Under the pieces are notes generated by a model. That model was not told the DNA's origin, searched no databases, and worked only from the letters and a program-made list of their open reading frames with translations. Shown here one piece after another: positions 18,392 to 28,020 of a stretch of DNA of 64,000 nucleotides (positions within the stretch are counted from its first letter, which is position 1; every line of letters begins with the position of its first letter). The DNA lies in assembly GCF_008831545.1 (NCBI RefSeq), contig NZ_CP044523.1, positions 806,001-870,000 on the forward strand. Direction: 5' to 3'. Source of the DNA: Halorussus halophilus (GTDB lineage Archaea > Halobacteriota > Halobacteria > Halobacteriales > Haladaptataceae). Made by a program: the position numbers and the translations under genes.

Positions 18392-19660
18392 TCATGCGTG
18401 CCTCCGTTTCGTCGCCGCGATGGCAGAGCCGAGTTGCTCGTCGGGGTTCCAGTCCACGACCTGCACGCCAGCACGCCGCAGCGAGTGAATCTCGTTCTCC
18501 CGCTGGGCGCGGGCTATCTTCCCGCCGGGCGTCTCTCCGTCGGTCACGTCCGGGCTGACGACCGTGACGGCCGTCCCCGCCGCTTCCAGTTCGAGCGCGG
18601 TCTTCGTCGTGAACGAGTCGGCGAGCGGGGAAATCACGATGAGTTGCGTGTCCGACGCGAGTCGTTTCTTCAGTTCGGTCACCTGTGGTTCGATTGCGGG
18701 GTCCTCCTCGGGCGGAATCGCCGAGAGCGCGGGATGAGTCGCCAGCGAGTTACGGATTCGCGTGCCGTGGTCGGCCCCCGCTCCCGGCGGGTGCCAGCAG
18801 AACTCCTCGCCGATTGCCGCGAGACCGACCTGTTCGCGCGACTCCAACAGCGCCGTGACGATGTTCTCGGCGGCCGCGACGCCGTGGGCTACGGCGTGTG
18901 GTTCGTCCTCGTTCGCCCGGTAAGCCGACCGTCTGGCGTCGAGACAGACGACGACCGAGGTCGCCCGCTCTTTCCGGAAGTCCACGGTCGTCAGTTCGCC
19001 CGAACTGGCCAGTCGGTTCCAGTCGATGCGACTCATCGGGTCGCCGTGCTGGTAGTTGCGCGTCCGGTAGAACTCGATGCCTGCACCGCCGGAGTCGGTC
19101 GGCATCGGGCCGACGCGGTCGGTGGTCTGCTGGCGGAGCGGCACGTCCGGCACGCCGTCGGTGCAGTCGATTTCCGTCTCCGTGGCGACCGTCGTCTCGA
19201 CTTCCGTCGCGCCGCTCCAGTCGCGGGCGAGGACGGTCGCGGGGTCGAACTGGTGGCGGCCGTGGTTCGTGTTGACGGTGTAGCTGAAGGTGGTCGTCTT
19301 GCCGGGGCGCAGGGTCGCTGCGTGGCGCGCAGTCCCGTCCACGACAGAGAGCATCGGCGGCACGCCGTCGATGATTCGCACGTCGGGGAGGGTTCGGTCG
19401 CCCACGTTTCGAATCGTCACGGTCACCTCGACTTCGCCATCGTCGGCAGGTCCCTCGCTGTCTGGTTGCTCTTCGACGCTCCGCTCGATGTCCAACTCCA
19501 CCGGGAGCGTCGGCGAGACACGCGGATACACCGCGAACGCGACGGCGACGACGGCCGAGAGGAGCGCCAGCGGGCGCTTGCCGACGAGACCGACGAATCC
19601 CGCGAACAGTGCCGCCGCGACGACGCCCCGCCAGCGGTCGGTCTTTCGGGTCGTCGTCAT
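18392..19660 (-). CDS. DUF58 domain protein
   Basis: 422 residues from MTTTRKTDR. Two N-terminal hydrophobic segments (about 13-45) are followed by a beta-rich middle and the DUF58 signature EFYRTRNYQHGDPMSRIDWN near residue 195. A VWA-like fold follows (SVVVCLDARRS). DUF58 proteins are partners of MoxR ATPases in bacteria and archaea. The start overlaps the upstream gene by 4 bp (ATGA). Likely part of a membrane-associated assembly or chaperone complex. Confidence 0.88.
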   Translation of the reverse strand: MTTTRKTDRWRGVVAAALFAGFVGLVGKRPLALLSAVVAVAFAVYPRVSPTLPVELDIERSVEEQPDSEGPADDGEVEVTVTIRNVGDRTLPDVRIIDGVPPMLSVVDGTARHAATLRPGKTTTFSYTVNTNHGRHQFDPATVLARDWSGATEVETTVATETEIDCTDGVPDVPLRQQTTDRVGPMPTDSGGAGIEFYRTRNYQHGDPMSRIDWNRLASSGELTTVDFRKERATSVVVCLDARRSAYRANEDEPHAVAHGVAAAENIVTALLESREQVGLAAIGEEFCWHPPGAGADHGTRIRNSLATHPALSAIPPEEDPAIEPQVTELKKRLASDTQLIVISPLADSFTTKTALELEAAGTAVTVVSPDVTDGETPGGKIARAQRENEIHSLRRAGVQVVDWNPDEQLGSAIAATKRRHA

Positions 19661-20247
19661 CGGCGCACCTCCTCGGCCTTGCGGTCGATTGCGTCCGCAG
19701 TCCTGCGAATTCCGCGCTGGAACCCGCTCTCGCCGCGGAGCGCCCCACCGATTCTCGCGCCGACGCCGGTGCTGACCGAACCGCCGACGAACGCGGCGGC
19801 AGTCTCGTCGTCGGTCCACGACCCCGACTCGACGCGTTCGATTGCGGTCTCACGGTCGCAGTCCTCGGTGCGCATCGTCGTCTTCACCGCGGTTTCGCGC
19901 AGTTCGGCACGGACTTCCTCGCCGCCGTCGCCGAACAGTCGCTCCCGAATGCTCAGGCCACTCTCGGCGTACTGGTCGTACTCGGCACCGGGCGCGGGTC
20001 CGGAGGTGACTCGCTCGGGAGCGGGCGGCGTCGATTGAGAGACGCCCTCGACGGTTCGCTGGCCGAGTACTCCGAGGACGACCACGCCCGCCGCAATGCC
20101 GAATGCGACGACGAACTGGTAGTCGTTGCCCACCGCCGAGACGGCCGCATCGACCGGAAGCGGGATTGGCGTCCCCAGTACCGACGCGAATGCTAAGAGC
20201 GCGACGGCACTACCGACCAGACCGAGTGCGTAGCGAACGAATTTCAT
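19657..20247 (-). CDS. DUF7269-like membrane protein
   Basis: 196 residues with two N-terminal transmembrane helices (about 5-27 and 43-63) and a cytoplasmic helical part with the pattern ESGLSIRERLFGDGGEEVRAELRETA. It overlaps both neighbours (1 bp with the DUF4129-like gene, 4 bp with DUF58), so the operon is tight. Family identity is from context and memory; biochemical role unknown. Confidence 0.75.
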   Translation of the reverse strand: MKFVRYALGLVGSAVALLAFASVLGTPIPLPVDAAVSAVGNDYQFVVAFGIAAGVVVLGVLGQRTVEGVSQSTPPAPERVTSGPAPGAEYDQYAESGLSIRERLFGDGGEEVRAELRETAVKTTMRTEDCDRETAIERVESGSWTDDETAAAFVGGSVSTGVGARIGGALRGESGFQRGIRRTADAIDRKAEEVRR

Positions 20248-21104
20248 CAGTCGTCACCTCCGGCGGGGCTGTCTCGATTTCCTCCGAAGCGTCTGTCGCG
20301 ATTTCTCGCGTCAGAGTTGCCGCTGATTCCGTCTTCGCTGGTGTTGTCCAATTCCTGGCGACTCTCTTTCGCGCGGCGCTCTCGCTCTTCGGTGACTTCG
20401 GCACCGCGGTACCGAACTTCTTCGAACTCGCGGGTGACCGTCTCGACGGCGTCGGGGTCCAGTCCCTGTTCGACGGCTGCGTCGGCGTATTCTGACGTGG
20501 TCTTCGCTCGTGGGCTATCGACGTTCGTCCGGCGGGCGATGGCCAACCACGCTCGCGAGATTTCGTCGCGGGGGTCTACGTCTTTCCACGGTCTGTCGGG
20601 ACCAGAGTCGTCGTCGCTGTCACTGCCCTGTGGCACGAGCGCCGCGGCTAGTGCGAGCAGTCGCTCTCGATAGCGGTACGCCAGTCCCACGACGAGCGCG
20701 ACGACGAGCAGTATCGGGCCCCACTTCTTCAGGAAGTCGATGAGACGGTCTATCAGACTCTCTTTCTGCACGCTAACCTGTTCGTTCACCTGCTTTTGCT
20801 CTGGCTGCTTTCTGGTCTGACTCTGGCCGTCAGTCTGCTTGTTCGCCTCCTTGTCGCCGTTCTCGCTCGCCACCTTCTTCTGGCTCTGTTCACTCTGTTG
20901 GTCGTTGCCCTGTTGGTCGTTCGTCCCGTCGGACTTGACCTCTCTTTTCAGTTCCGCCGCGTCCTCCCTGCTGATGGGGAACTGTTCGTGGCTGATGATG
21001 TCGTCGGGTTCGGTCGAGACGGACGAGTCGAGCGTCGTCGCCGACATACCGACCGCGGCGATGCATAGCAGACCGACAGCGACCGAGACGAGCATATCAT
21101 TCAT
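20247..21104 (-). CDS. DUF4129 domain protein
   Basis: 285 residues: signal-like N-terminal helix, a long Gln/Glu/Lys-rich linker (about 60-115), one transmembrane helix (about 128-147), and a C-terminal DUF4129 part (DEISRAWLAIARR, KTTSEYADAAVEQGLDPDAVETVT, FEEVRYRGAEVTEE). First gene of the cluster. In related operons this domain accompanies a transglutaminase gene; none is present here. Confidence 0.85.
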   Translation of the reverse strand: MNDMLVSVAVGLLCIAAVGMSATTLDSSVSTEPDDIISHEQFPISREDAAELKREVKSDGTNDQQGNDQQSEQSQKKVASENGDKEANKQTDGQSQTRKQPEQKQVNEQVSVQKESLIDRLIDFLKKWGPILLVVALVVGLAYRYRERLLALAAALVPQGSDSDDDSGPDRPWKDVDPRDEISRAWLAIARRTNVDSPRAKTTSEYADAAVEQGLDPDAVETVTREFEEVRYRGAEVTEERERRAKESRQELDNTSEDGISGNSDARNRDRRFGGNRDSPAGGDD

Positions 21105-21352
21105 GAGTCACGTGTGCGCGTGAGAGCGCTCGATGTTGTGCGGTAGTCCACTCGGTCGTTTAGTTATTCAGCGAGTAATGGATTCGGCGGGAAGAAACCC
21201 ACACAGAACGGCCAAGAGCCATATTTTCGGCGTTTAAGCCGGGGCTTAGGTTAGAATTCTTACTGTTCTCGCGAGATAAGGGGAATCGAAACTCGCGGGC
21301 GAAAACGAGAATCGATGGGCGAAACTGAAACTCGGAGAACGAATGCGGAAAC

Positions 21353-21841
21353 TCAACGAGCGAGGGCGAACGTCGCACCGAGCAGTAGTCCGTAGACGAG
21401 GTGCGCGAGTGCGAGGACCACGGGCAAGACGAACTCGCCGAAACCGGTCGGGAGCGGCAACAACGGGACCGGTAGCGCCTCCGCACGGACCGCGTTCAGC
21501 CAGAGCGGCAAGAGGAACCCACCGGTGAACACTCCGAGACCGGCACCGTAGAGGACGCCTAAGCCTGTCGTTCCGCCGACCGTTCCGGTGTAGCCGGAGA
21601 GTAATGGACTGGAGACGACGCCAGCGAACAGGAGCGCGAAGAAGACGCTGGTCACGAGGTGGACCAACCACCCGCCCAGTACCGTCGGCAGTCCGAAGAG
21701 CGCGCCGACGAGTGGCATCGCGTCGGCACCGAACTGGAGGACGAGGCCCATGCCGACGCCAGCGACGAGGCCCGCGACGACGCCGGCGGTCCACGTTCGG
21801 GTCTTCGTCGGTCGTGCGGTGGCAGTCTCTTCGACGGTCAT
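21353..21841 (-). CDS. Small polytopic membrane protein
   Basis: 162 residues from MTVEETATA. About four to five hydrophobic helices rich in Gly/Leu/Val with GLVAGVGMGLVLQFGADAMP and LAHLVYGLLLGATFALAR at the end. This resembles the YagU/DUF6789-type small membrane families, but no signature decides. The flanks (21,105-21,352 and 21,857-22,135) have no genes; the former carries several GGGCGAAAC-like repeats. Confidence 0.65.
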   Translation of the reverse strand: MTVEETATARPTKTRTWTAGVVAGLVAGVGMGLVLQFGADAMPLVGALFGLPTVLGGWLVHLVTSVFFALLFAGVVSSPLLSGYTGTVGGTTGLGVLYGAGLGVFTGGFLLPLWLNAVRAEALPVPLLPLPTGFGEFVLPVVLALAHLVYGLLLGATFALAR

Positions 21842-22135
21842 GTGAATATCTGTCACACGCCGGCGACCAACTTATATCGCGTTGTCGGCGAACGAGGAAG
21901 ACGCCGACGTTCCACGCTGATTGAACAGTCCCACGCCTCGTGAGGGTTTCGAGGAGAGACGTTCGGACGTGAGGGTCGTACTGACACTGCTTAGAGCAAT
22001 TGCACTGATAGCTGGTTTCGTGGAGCGACACTGTCTCTCGTAGAGACCCCGTGCAGCCTGTCGATTCGGGGAGTCTCCCGGGAAACGTTAATACGTTCCA
22101 CACCTCTAGCTCTGTAATTCGAGTGAACAGCCAGC

Positions 22136-25100
22136 ATGACAACTTCTGACCCTTCGTGGGGTGGCGCGGCCCACCTCACGAGCATCCTCGACCGGACCAC
22201 CGACGCGGTGTTCGCCTTCGACGACGAGTGGCGATACGTGTACGTCAACGCCGTGGGCGACGAGATGAGTCGCCAAAACGTCGGGCTATCGAGCGACGAC
22301 TTACTCGGCGAGGTACTCTGGGACGTCCTCCCCGAACTGAAAGAGACCGAACTGTACGAGCGTGGGGACGAGGCGATGGAGACCCAGCAACCGGTCACGT
22401 TCGAGGAGGCGTACGACCCCACGGAGTCGTGGTTCGAAGTTCGGCTCTTCCCCTCTCCGGAAGGACTGTCGGTCCACGTCCGCGACGTGACCGAGCAAAA
22501 ACAGCTCGAAGCCGACAAGCGGGCGGTAGAGCGAGAGAAAGAAGCGACGCTCGACCGGGTGAGCGACACCGTCTGGGCGCTCGACGAGGAGTGTCGATAC
22601 ACGTATCTCAATCAGGGGGCACGCGAGTTAGCTCGGGAATGGGGTAGTTCGAACCCGGAGGAACTCGTCGGGACCGTCGTCTGGGAGGCGTTTCCCGACG
22701 CGACTGATCTCTGTGTCTACGAAGCGGTGAATCGTGCGTTCGATACCCAACAGCGCGTAGAAATTATCGACCATCTCGACAAAATCGACCGCTGTTTCGA
22801 GACTCAAATCTATCCGTCTCCCTCTGGCGTGACCATCTACTCACGTGACGTGACCGAACAGAAGCGCCGCGAGTCCGAACTCGAACAGTACGAGCGGATC
22901 CTCGACACCATCACCGACGGCGTCTGCGTGCTCGACGAGGAGGCAAACTTCGTCCTCGTCAACGACGCGTTCGTCAAGTTGGTCGGCCACACCAGATTGG
23001 AGTTGTTGGACGCCGACCTCTCGCTACTCGTCGGCGACGAGACCATGCGCCGGGCACAGGAGATGCGAAACGAGATGTCGCCGGGCGAGAGCGAAACCGT
23101 CGAGGTCGAACACAGAGTCGGCGGGGCGGCCCTCGACTTCGAAGTACAGTTGACCCCGTTCCCGGTCGATGGCGAGTTGACCGGAACGGTCGGCGTCGTC
23201 CGCGACGTGAGCGAGCGCAAGCAGTTGGAGGCCGAACTCGACGAAATCACAGACCGTATCACGGACGGCTTCTACGCGCTCACGCCCGACTGGCGGGTCG
23301 TCTACTGGAACGACGAGATGGAACACCGACTCGGCGTCTCCAGCGACGAAATCGTCGGCGAGAACATCCTAGACGTTTTCCCAGAGTTGCGCGAGAACGT
23401 CGCGTACACCCGATTCGTCGAGGCGATGGAGACCCAAGAGGCGAGTACGTTCCAGTCGTACGCGCCTCGGTGGGACAAGTGGACCGAAATCAGCGTCTAC
23501 CCCTCCGAAGCAGGACTGTCAATCTACTCCCGGGACATCACCGAACGGAAAGCGCGCGAGCGGGAACTCGGGGAGACGAAAGAGCGGTTGGAACTCGCAC
23601 TCGCAGGGACCGAGACCGGTGTCTGGGAGCGCGACGTCGGAACGGACGAGATCGTCTGGGACGAGACGGTAGAACGTATCTTCGGACTGGAACCCGGCAC
23701 CTTCGAGGAGACCTACGACGCCTTTCTCGACTACGTCCACCCCGAGGACCGAACCCCGCTCCAGCGAGCGACAGAACAGGCACTCGAAGCCGACGAGACG
23801 CTCTCGGTCGAGTACCGTATCACCCGAGAAGACGGCACTCGGCGATGGATAGAATCGAGAGGCAACGTCCACCACAACGAAGACGGTTGCTCCGACAGAT
23901 TCGTCGGTGTTCTCCGCGACGTGACCGAACAGAAAGAGCGCGAACGAGACCTCGAACAGTACGAGACCATCGTCGAGACTGCGAGCGACGGCATCTACGC
24001 ACTCGACCCGCAGTTACGGTTCACGATGGTCAACGACGCGTTCGTCGAGATGACGGGGTACGACTACGAGGAGTTGCTGGGCAACGATCTTTCGCTCGTC
24101 GCCGACTCCAGTGCATTCGAGAAGGGTCGGGCGTTACGCGACCAACTCCGCGATGGCGACCGAGAGGTCGGCGTCGTTGCCGACGAGATGCTTCGTGCGG
24201 GCGGGACTCGACTTCCCGTGGAAGCACGAATCGCGCTCCTAGAGACCGACGACGAGTACGTCGGCTCTGTCGGGGTCACCCGCGACGTCTCCGAGCGCGT
24301 CGTCTACGAGCGCGAACTGGAGGACAGGACCGAGCGATTGGAGTCGCTCATCGACAGCGGTCCGCTCGTCGTCTACACGCTCGACCCGGACGGCATCTTC
24401 ACGCTCTCGGAGGGGGCGGGTCTCGACAGACTCGGCGTCGAACGAGGCGAAGTCGTCGGCCAGTCGGTCTTCGACGTGTACGAATCGTATCCCGAAATCA
24501 CCGACCTGCACGAACGCGCCCTCGCAGGTGAGACGGTCCAGCGAACCGTGGCAGTTCAGGACCTCGTCTTCGACAACACCGTTCGCCCCATCTTCGGCGA
24601 GGACGGCGACATCGAGCGCGTGGTCGGCGTCGCGTTCGACATCACCGACCGCCGCAGATACGAAGACGCGCTCACGGCACTCCACGGCACCGCCCAGAAG
24701 CTCTTGGGCGTCCAGACGAGAGCGGACGTGTATCAGGAGGTGCTCGACGCCGCCGACGACGTGGCCGACCTCCCGTTCACCTGCATCTACGTCCCCGACG
24801 AAGAAGCGGGCGTCCTCAGGCCCACGATGGCCGCGACAGGGGTCGCCGAGGAACTCGAAGACCCACCGACGGTCCCTATCGAGGGAAGCATCGTCGGCAC
24901 CGTCTACGAGACGCGGGAGCCGACCGTGTTCGAGGACATCCACGACTCGCCCGAGTTGTACGACGAGTCGTACCCCTCGAAGAGTGGCATGTTCGTCCCG
25001 CTCGGCGACTACGGCGTTCTCGCAAGCGGCGCTCAGGAGCCGGGAGTGTTCGACGAGAGTGCCCGCCGTTTGGCCGAACTACTGGCCGCGACGGCGGAAG

Positions 25101-27148
25101 CCGCACTCGACCGCATCGAACACGAACGCGAACTCACGTCGTGGGCCGAACGACTCGAATCGGTGGTCGAGAACGCGCCGCTGTTGGTGTACGCCCTCGA
25201 CAGCGACGGGCAGTACACGCTCCTAGAGGGTGCAGGACTCGACGCACTCGGCCTCGAAACGGGCGAATTCGTCGGCCAGTCCGTCTTCGAGACCTGTGCG
25301 GACGACGAACGACTCGTGGACGCCCACAAACGGGCACTCGGCGGGGAGTCGGTCCACGCCGTCGCCGAACGGCGGGGACTCACCTTCGAGAACTGGTGTC
25401 GGCCCATCTTCGACGGCGACGAAGTCGTCCGAGTCATCGGCGTCGGTCTCGACATCACCGAGCGCGCACAGTACGAGGACGCACTGGCCGCACTCCACCG
25501 GTCCAGCAGAGACCTGCTACACGCCAGAACCGACGACGACGTTGCGACCAAAGTGGTCGAAGGCAGCGACGAAATCCTCGACTTGACCGGTGTCGTCGTC
25601 TACCTCTTCGACGAGGACGAGACTCTGCTCCGACCGGTCGCACACTCCGAAGACGTGCCATTACTCGTCGGCGAACCTCCGGCGTTCGGCCCGGAGTCGA
25701 GCATCGTTTGGAACACGTTCGTCACGGGCGAGACGGCCTCGTTCGACGACGTGCGCGACTCTGAAGACGTCGCCAACGAGAACACCTCGATTCGAAGCGG
25801 CCTGTACATCCCACTCGGAAACCACGGCGTGTTGACGGTCATCTCGCCAGAAGTCGGATTCTTCGACGAGCAGACGGCCGAACTCGTGGACCTGTTCGCG
25901 ACGACTGCAGAGACGTCGTTAGACCGGGTCGCCCGCGAGCAGGCTATCAAGGACCACCAGTGGGAACTACAACAGCAAGCCAGTCGCCTCGAACAACTGA
26001 ACGAAATCACGGAACAACTCCGCCGGGTCGAGCGCGTCCTCGTGTTCGAGAGTAGTCGCGCCGACATCGAGCAGGCCGTCTGTGAACAACTTACCGCGAG
26101 CGACCGCTTCTCGTTCGCATGGATCGGCGAACAGACAGACGGCGGCGTCGAACCGCGCACGTGGGCCGGGAACGAACTCGGCTACCTCGACAGCGCGACC
26201 TGCTCCGACGAACCGGCAACCAATACGTTACGGACCCGCGAACCGACCGTGGTCGAGAACGTCGCCGACGGCTTGCGGAGCGAACCGTGGCGCAGCGAGG
26301 CCCTCTCGCGTGGCTTCCAGTCGGTCATCAGCGTGCCACTCGTCTACGACGAGTTAGTGTACGGCGTGCTGAGCGTCTACGCGACTCGCGCCGACGGCTT
26401 CGACCCGATGTTCCAAACGGTCTTCGCGGAACTCGGCGACACTATCGCGCACGCCATCGACGCCGCCGAGGCAAAGCAGGGACTGCTGACCGACGACGTG
26501 GTCGAACTCGACCTCCGGATTCCGCGGGCGGCCGACCCGCTTGCGCGTCTCGCCCGAGAGACCGGCGGTGTGACCCGATTCGAAGGACTGGTCCCCGGCG
26601 TCAACGGCGAGCGACTGTTCTTCTCGGTGGCAGATGCCTCGGTCGATAGCGTAATCGCGGCGGCCGAGTCGTCAGTCGTCGTCTCGTCGATTCGGGTCGT
26701 CTCCGACCGCGAAGAGAGCAGTCTCTTCGAGATGACTGTCGATGGCCCCCTGCTGGCGACCGTTCTCAGCGACCACGGTGCCGTCCCCCACGAAATCGAG
26801 ACCGACGGCGACCAGACGCGCGTCGTGGTCGAACTCTCGCGGGCCGTGGACGTGCGCTCGTTCGTCGAAGCGCTCCGCGTCCGATACCCCGAGACGGAAC
26901 TCGCGGCGCGGCGCGACCACGAACGCTCGCTCCAGACGCGCGAAACCTTCCGCGACGACGTGGACGCCGCGATGACCGACCGCCAGCACGAAGTCCTCCA
27001 GACGGCCTATCTGAGCGGCTACTTCGACACGCCACGACAATCGACCGGCGAAGAAGTCGCGGCAGTGCTGGGCATCACGCAACCGACGTTCGCCAACCAC
27101 CTCCGGGGCGGCGAGCGGAAACTGTTCGAGTTGCTCTACGGAAGCTAG
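22136..27148 (+). CDS. Giant PAS/GAF sensor with Bat-type HTH_10 output
   Basis: 1670 residues. Eight PAS-type domains start near residues 15, 135, 255, 370, 485, 610, 730 and 1005. Each has a D-G-V/F-x-A-L-D-type strand, and most end in a DVTEQK- or DVSER-like linker. Three GAF domains follow near 850-990, 1115-1265 and 1280-1450. A Bat output core (about 1455-1605) and a C-terminal HTH_10 (MTDRQHEVLQTAYLSGYF ... ITQPTFANHLRGGERKLFELL) end the protein. There is no histidine-kinase domain, so sensing is coupled directly to transcription. Ligands could be redox cofactors, light chromophores or gas; the sequence does not say. Family members usually have far fewer sensor domains. Confidence 0.9.
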   Translation: MTTSDPSWGGAAHLTSILDRTTDAVFAFDDEWRYVYVNAVGDEMSRQNVGLSSDDLLGEVLWDVLPELKETELYERGDEAMETQQPVTFEEAYDPTESWFEVRLFPSPEGLSVHVRDVTEQKQLEADKRAVEREKEATLDRVSDTVWALDEECRYTYLNQGARELAREWGSSNPEELVGTVVWEAFPDATDLCVYEAVNRAFDTQQRVEIIDHLDKIDRCFETQIYPSPSGVTIYSRDVTEQKRRESELEQYERILDTITDGVCVLDEEANFVLVNDAFVKLVGHTRLELLDADLSLLVGDETMRRAQEMRNEMSPGESETVEVEHRVGGAALDFEVQLTPFPVDGELTGTVGVVRDVSERKQLEAELDEITDRITDGFYALTPDWRVVYWNDEMEHRLGVSSDEIVGENILDVFPELRENVAYTRFVEAMETQEASTFQSYAPRWDKWTEISVYPSEAGLSIYSRDITERKARERELGETKERLELALAGTETGVWERDVGTDEIVWDETVERIFGLEPGTFEETYDAFLDYVHPEDRTPLQRATEQALEADETLSVEYRITREDGTRRWIESRGNVHHNEDGCSDRFVGVLRDVTEQKERERDLEQYETIVETASDGIYALDPQLRFTMVNDAFVEMTGYDYEELLGNDLSLVADSSAFEKGRALRDQLRDGDREVGVVADEMLRAGGTRLPVEARIALLETDDEYVGSVGVTRDVSERVVYERELEDRTERLESLIDSGPLVVYTLDPDGIFTLSEGAGLDRLGVERGEVVGQSVFDVYESYPEITDLHERALAGETVQRTVAVQDLVFDNTVRPIFGEDGDIERVVGVAFDITDRRRYEDALTALHGTAQKLLGVQTRADVYQEVLDAADDVADLPFTCIYVPDEEAGVLRPTMAATGVAEELEDPPTVPIEGSIVGTVYETREPTVFEDIHDSPELYDESYPSKSGMFVPLGDYGVLASGAQEPGVFDESARRLAELLAATAEAALDRIEHERELTSWAERLESVVENAPLLVYALDSDGQYTLLEGAGLDALGLETGEFVGQSVFETCADDERLVDAHKRALGGESVHAVAERRGLTFENWCRPIFDGDEVVRVIGVGLDITERAQYEDALAALHRSSRDLLHARTDDDVATKVVEGSDEILDLTGVVVYLFDEDETLLRPVAHSEDVPLLVGEPPAFGPESSIVWNTFVTGETASFDDVRDSEDVANENTSIRSGLYIPLGNHGVLTVISPEVGFFDEQTAELVDLFATTAETSLDRVAREQAIKDHQWELQQQASRLEQLNEITEQLRRVERVLVFESSRADIEQAVCEQLTASDRFSFAWIGEQTDGGVEPRTWAGNELGYLDSATCSDEPATNTLRTREPTVVENVADGLRSEPWRSEALSRGFQSVISVPLVYDELVYGVLSVYATRADGFDPMFQTVFAELGDTIAHAIDAAEAKQGLLTDDVVELDLRIPRAADPLARLARETGGVTRFEGLVPGVNGERLFFSVADASVDSVIAAAESSVVVSSIRVVSDREESSLFEMTVDGPLLATVLSDHGAVPHEIETDGDQTRVVVELSRAVDVRSFVEALRVRYPETELAARRDHERSLQTRETFRDDVDAAMTDRQHEVLQTAYLSGYFDTPRQSTGEEVAAVLGITQPTFANHLRGGERKLFELLYGS

Positions 27149-27232
27149 TTATCTAGCCCCCCACCGTTCGGGAGGCTAGCTACCGTGAGAGAAGTGCTAT
27201 TCTCTACCAGTACGTTGAGAGAGACGTAGACT

Positions 27233-27511
27233 ATGACCACGAAACCGCCCGATACCGTTCGCCTCTCCCGTGCGGACGCGACGGTGAGCGAACTCGTCGT
27301 CGAAGCCATCAGCATCTGTGTCGGTGCGGAACCGACAGACCTCGGCGTGACGCTGTACGACGTCGTAGACCCCGACGCGCTGGACCGACTCTTCGGCGTG
27401 CAGACCGACGGCACGCCACGGGTCGGTGGTCAGGTCACGTTCTCGATTGCCGATTGTACCGTCGAAGTCACCGACGAGACCGTCAGCGCGACGCCGAACC
27501 AACTCGCGTGA
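27233..27511 (+). CDS. HalOD1 output-domain protein
   Basis: 92 residues matching the haloarchaeal HalOD1 module: VSELVVEAISICVGAEPTDLG VTLYDVVDPDALDRLF, then GGQVTFSIADCTVEV. HalOD1 is an output domain of haloarchaeal two-component and one-component signalling; the stand-alone form has no known mechanism. It follows the PAS/Bat regulator by 85 bp on the same strand. Confidence 0.85.
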   Translation: MTTKPPDTVRLSRADATVSELVVEAISICVGAEPTDLGVTLYDVVDPDALDRLFGVQTDGTPRVGGQVTFSIADCTVEVTDETVSATPNQLA

Positions 27512-27543
27512 CCGACGCTATGCCCACGGAGGAGCGACTCGCC

Positions 27544-27696
27544 ATGACGAACGACGACCGTTGCACCAACTGCGGCGACGAAATAGACACGTCTCAGTGG
27601 TATCCGGTCGTCACGCGGACTGTCGATAGCGAGGTGCAACTGTACTCGTTCTGCGACGAGGACTGCCGCGACGACTGGACCCCAGACTCCCCATAA
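27544..27696 (+). CDS. Small zinc-finger protein (DUF7576-like)
   Basis: 50 residues with four cysteines in two pairs (CTNCGDEIDTSQWYPV and FCDEDCRDDW), a treble-clef-like small zinc domain common in haloarchaea. I chose the ATG at 27544 because GGAGGAG lies about 10 bp upstream; an ATG eight codons earlier is the alternative. Role unknown. Confidence 0.7.
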   Translation: MTNDDRCTNCGDEIDTSQWYPVVTRTVDSEVQLYSFCDEDCRDDWTPDSP

Positions 27697-27716
27697 CCGA
27701 ACTGACTACCCCCAAT

Positions 27717-27866
27717 ATGACTCCCAAACAAACCAAGTACACTCCCGAATCAGTCGTCCTCTCGACCGACTACGTCCACGGGTCGGCCAGAATTACGCTG
27801 TTGTTCGACCCCGACAACGACGACGCGTGGTTAGAATCAGACATGTCAGTAGCTGTCGAGGAGTGA
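27717..27866 (+). CDS. Small hypothetical protein
   Basis: 49 residues, MTPKQTKYTPESVVLSTDYV ... ARITLLFDPDNDDAWLESDM. Acidic with haloarchaeal codon use, and it follows the zinc-finger gene by 20 bp, so co-transcription is likely. No family recognised. It is the last chromosomal gene before the left attachment repeat. Confidence 0.55.
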   Translation: MTPKQTKYTPESVVLSTDYVHGSARITLLFDPDNDDAWLESDMSVAVEE

Positions 27867-27952
27867 GCGGTTTTTCAGCGTCGTTCTTGTGATCTAAGGT
27901 AGCCGTCGCTCACGGGGATTACGGCGTGAACGATTTCGAAAACGGACCCGAA

Positions 27953-27981
27953 TTATCCGCCGAACATCTCGCGCATGTTCG
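27953..27981. repeat. attL: secY-end repeat and complete recombinase core
   Basis: 27,953-27,976 equals the secY 3' end. Within and beyond it, CGAACAT (27,961-27,967), a 7-base spacer CTCGCGC and ATGTTCG (27,975-27,981) form a perfect inverted repeat, the arm-spacer-arm layout of tyrosine recombinase core sites. The outer arm at 27,977-27,981 is not in secY, so it is element-derived. Confidence 0.85.
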
Positions 27982-27991
27982 TCCAAAACTA

Positions 27992-27999
27992 ACTAATAT
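27992..27999 (+). promoter_or_regulatory. Probable TATA box of the integrase gene
   Basis: ACTAATAT is centred about 26 bp before the integrase ATG, the spacing expected for a leaderless archaeal transcript. It lies only 11 bp beyond the recombinase core, so integrase binding at the core could repress its own gene; that last point is inference. Confidence 0.45.
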
Positions 28000-28020
28000 C
28001 TGGCCTGCGTTAACCCGATT

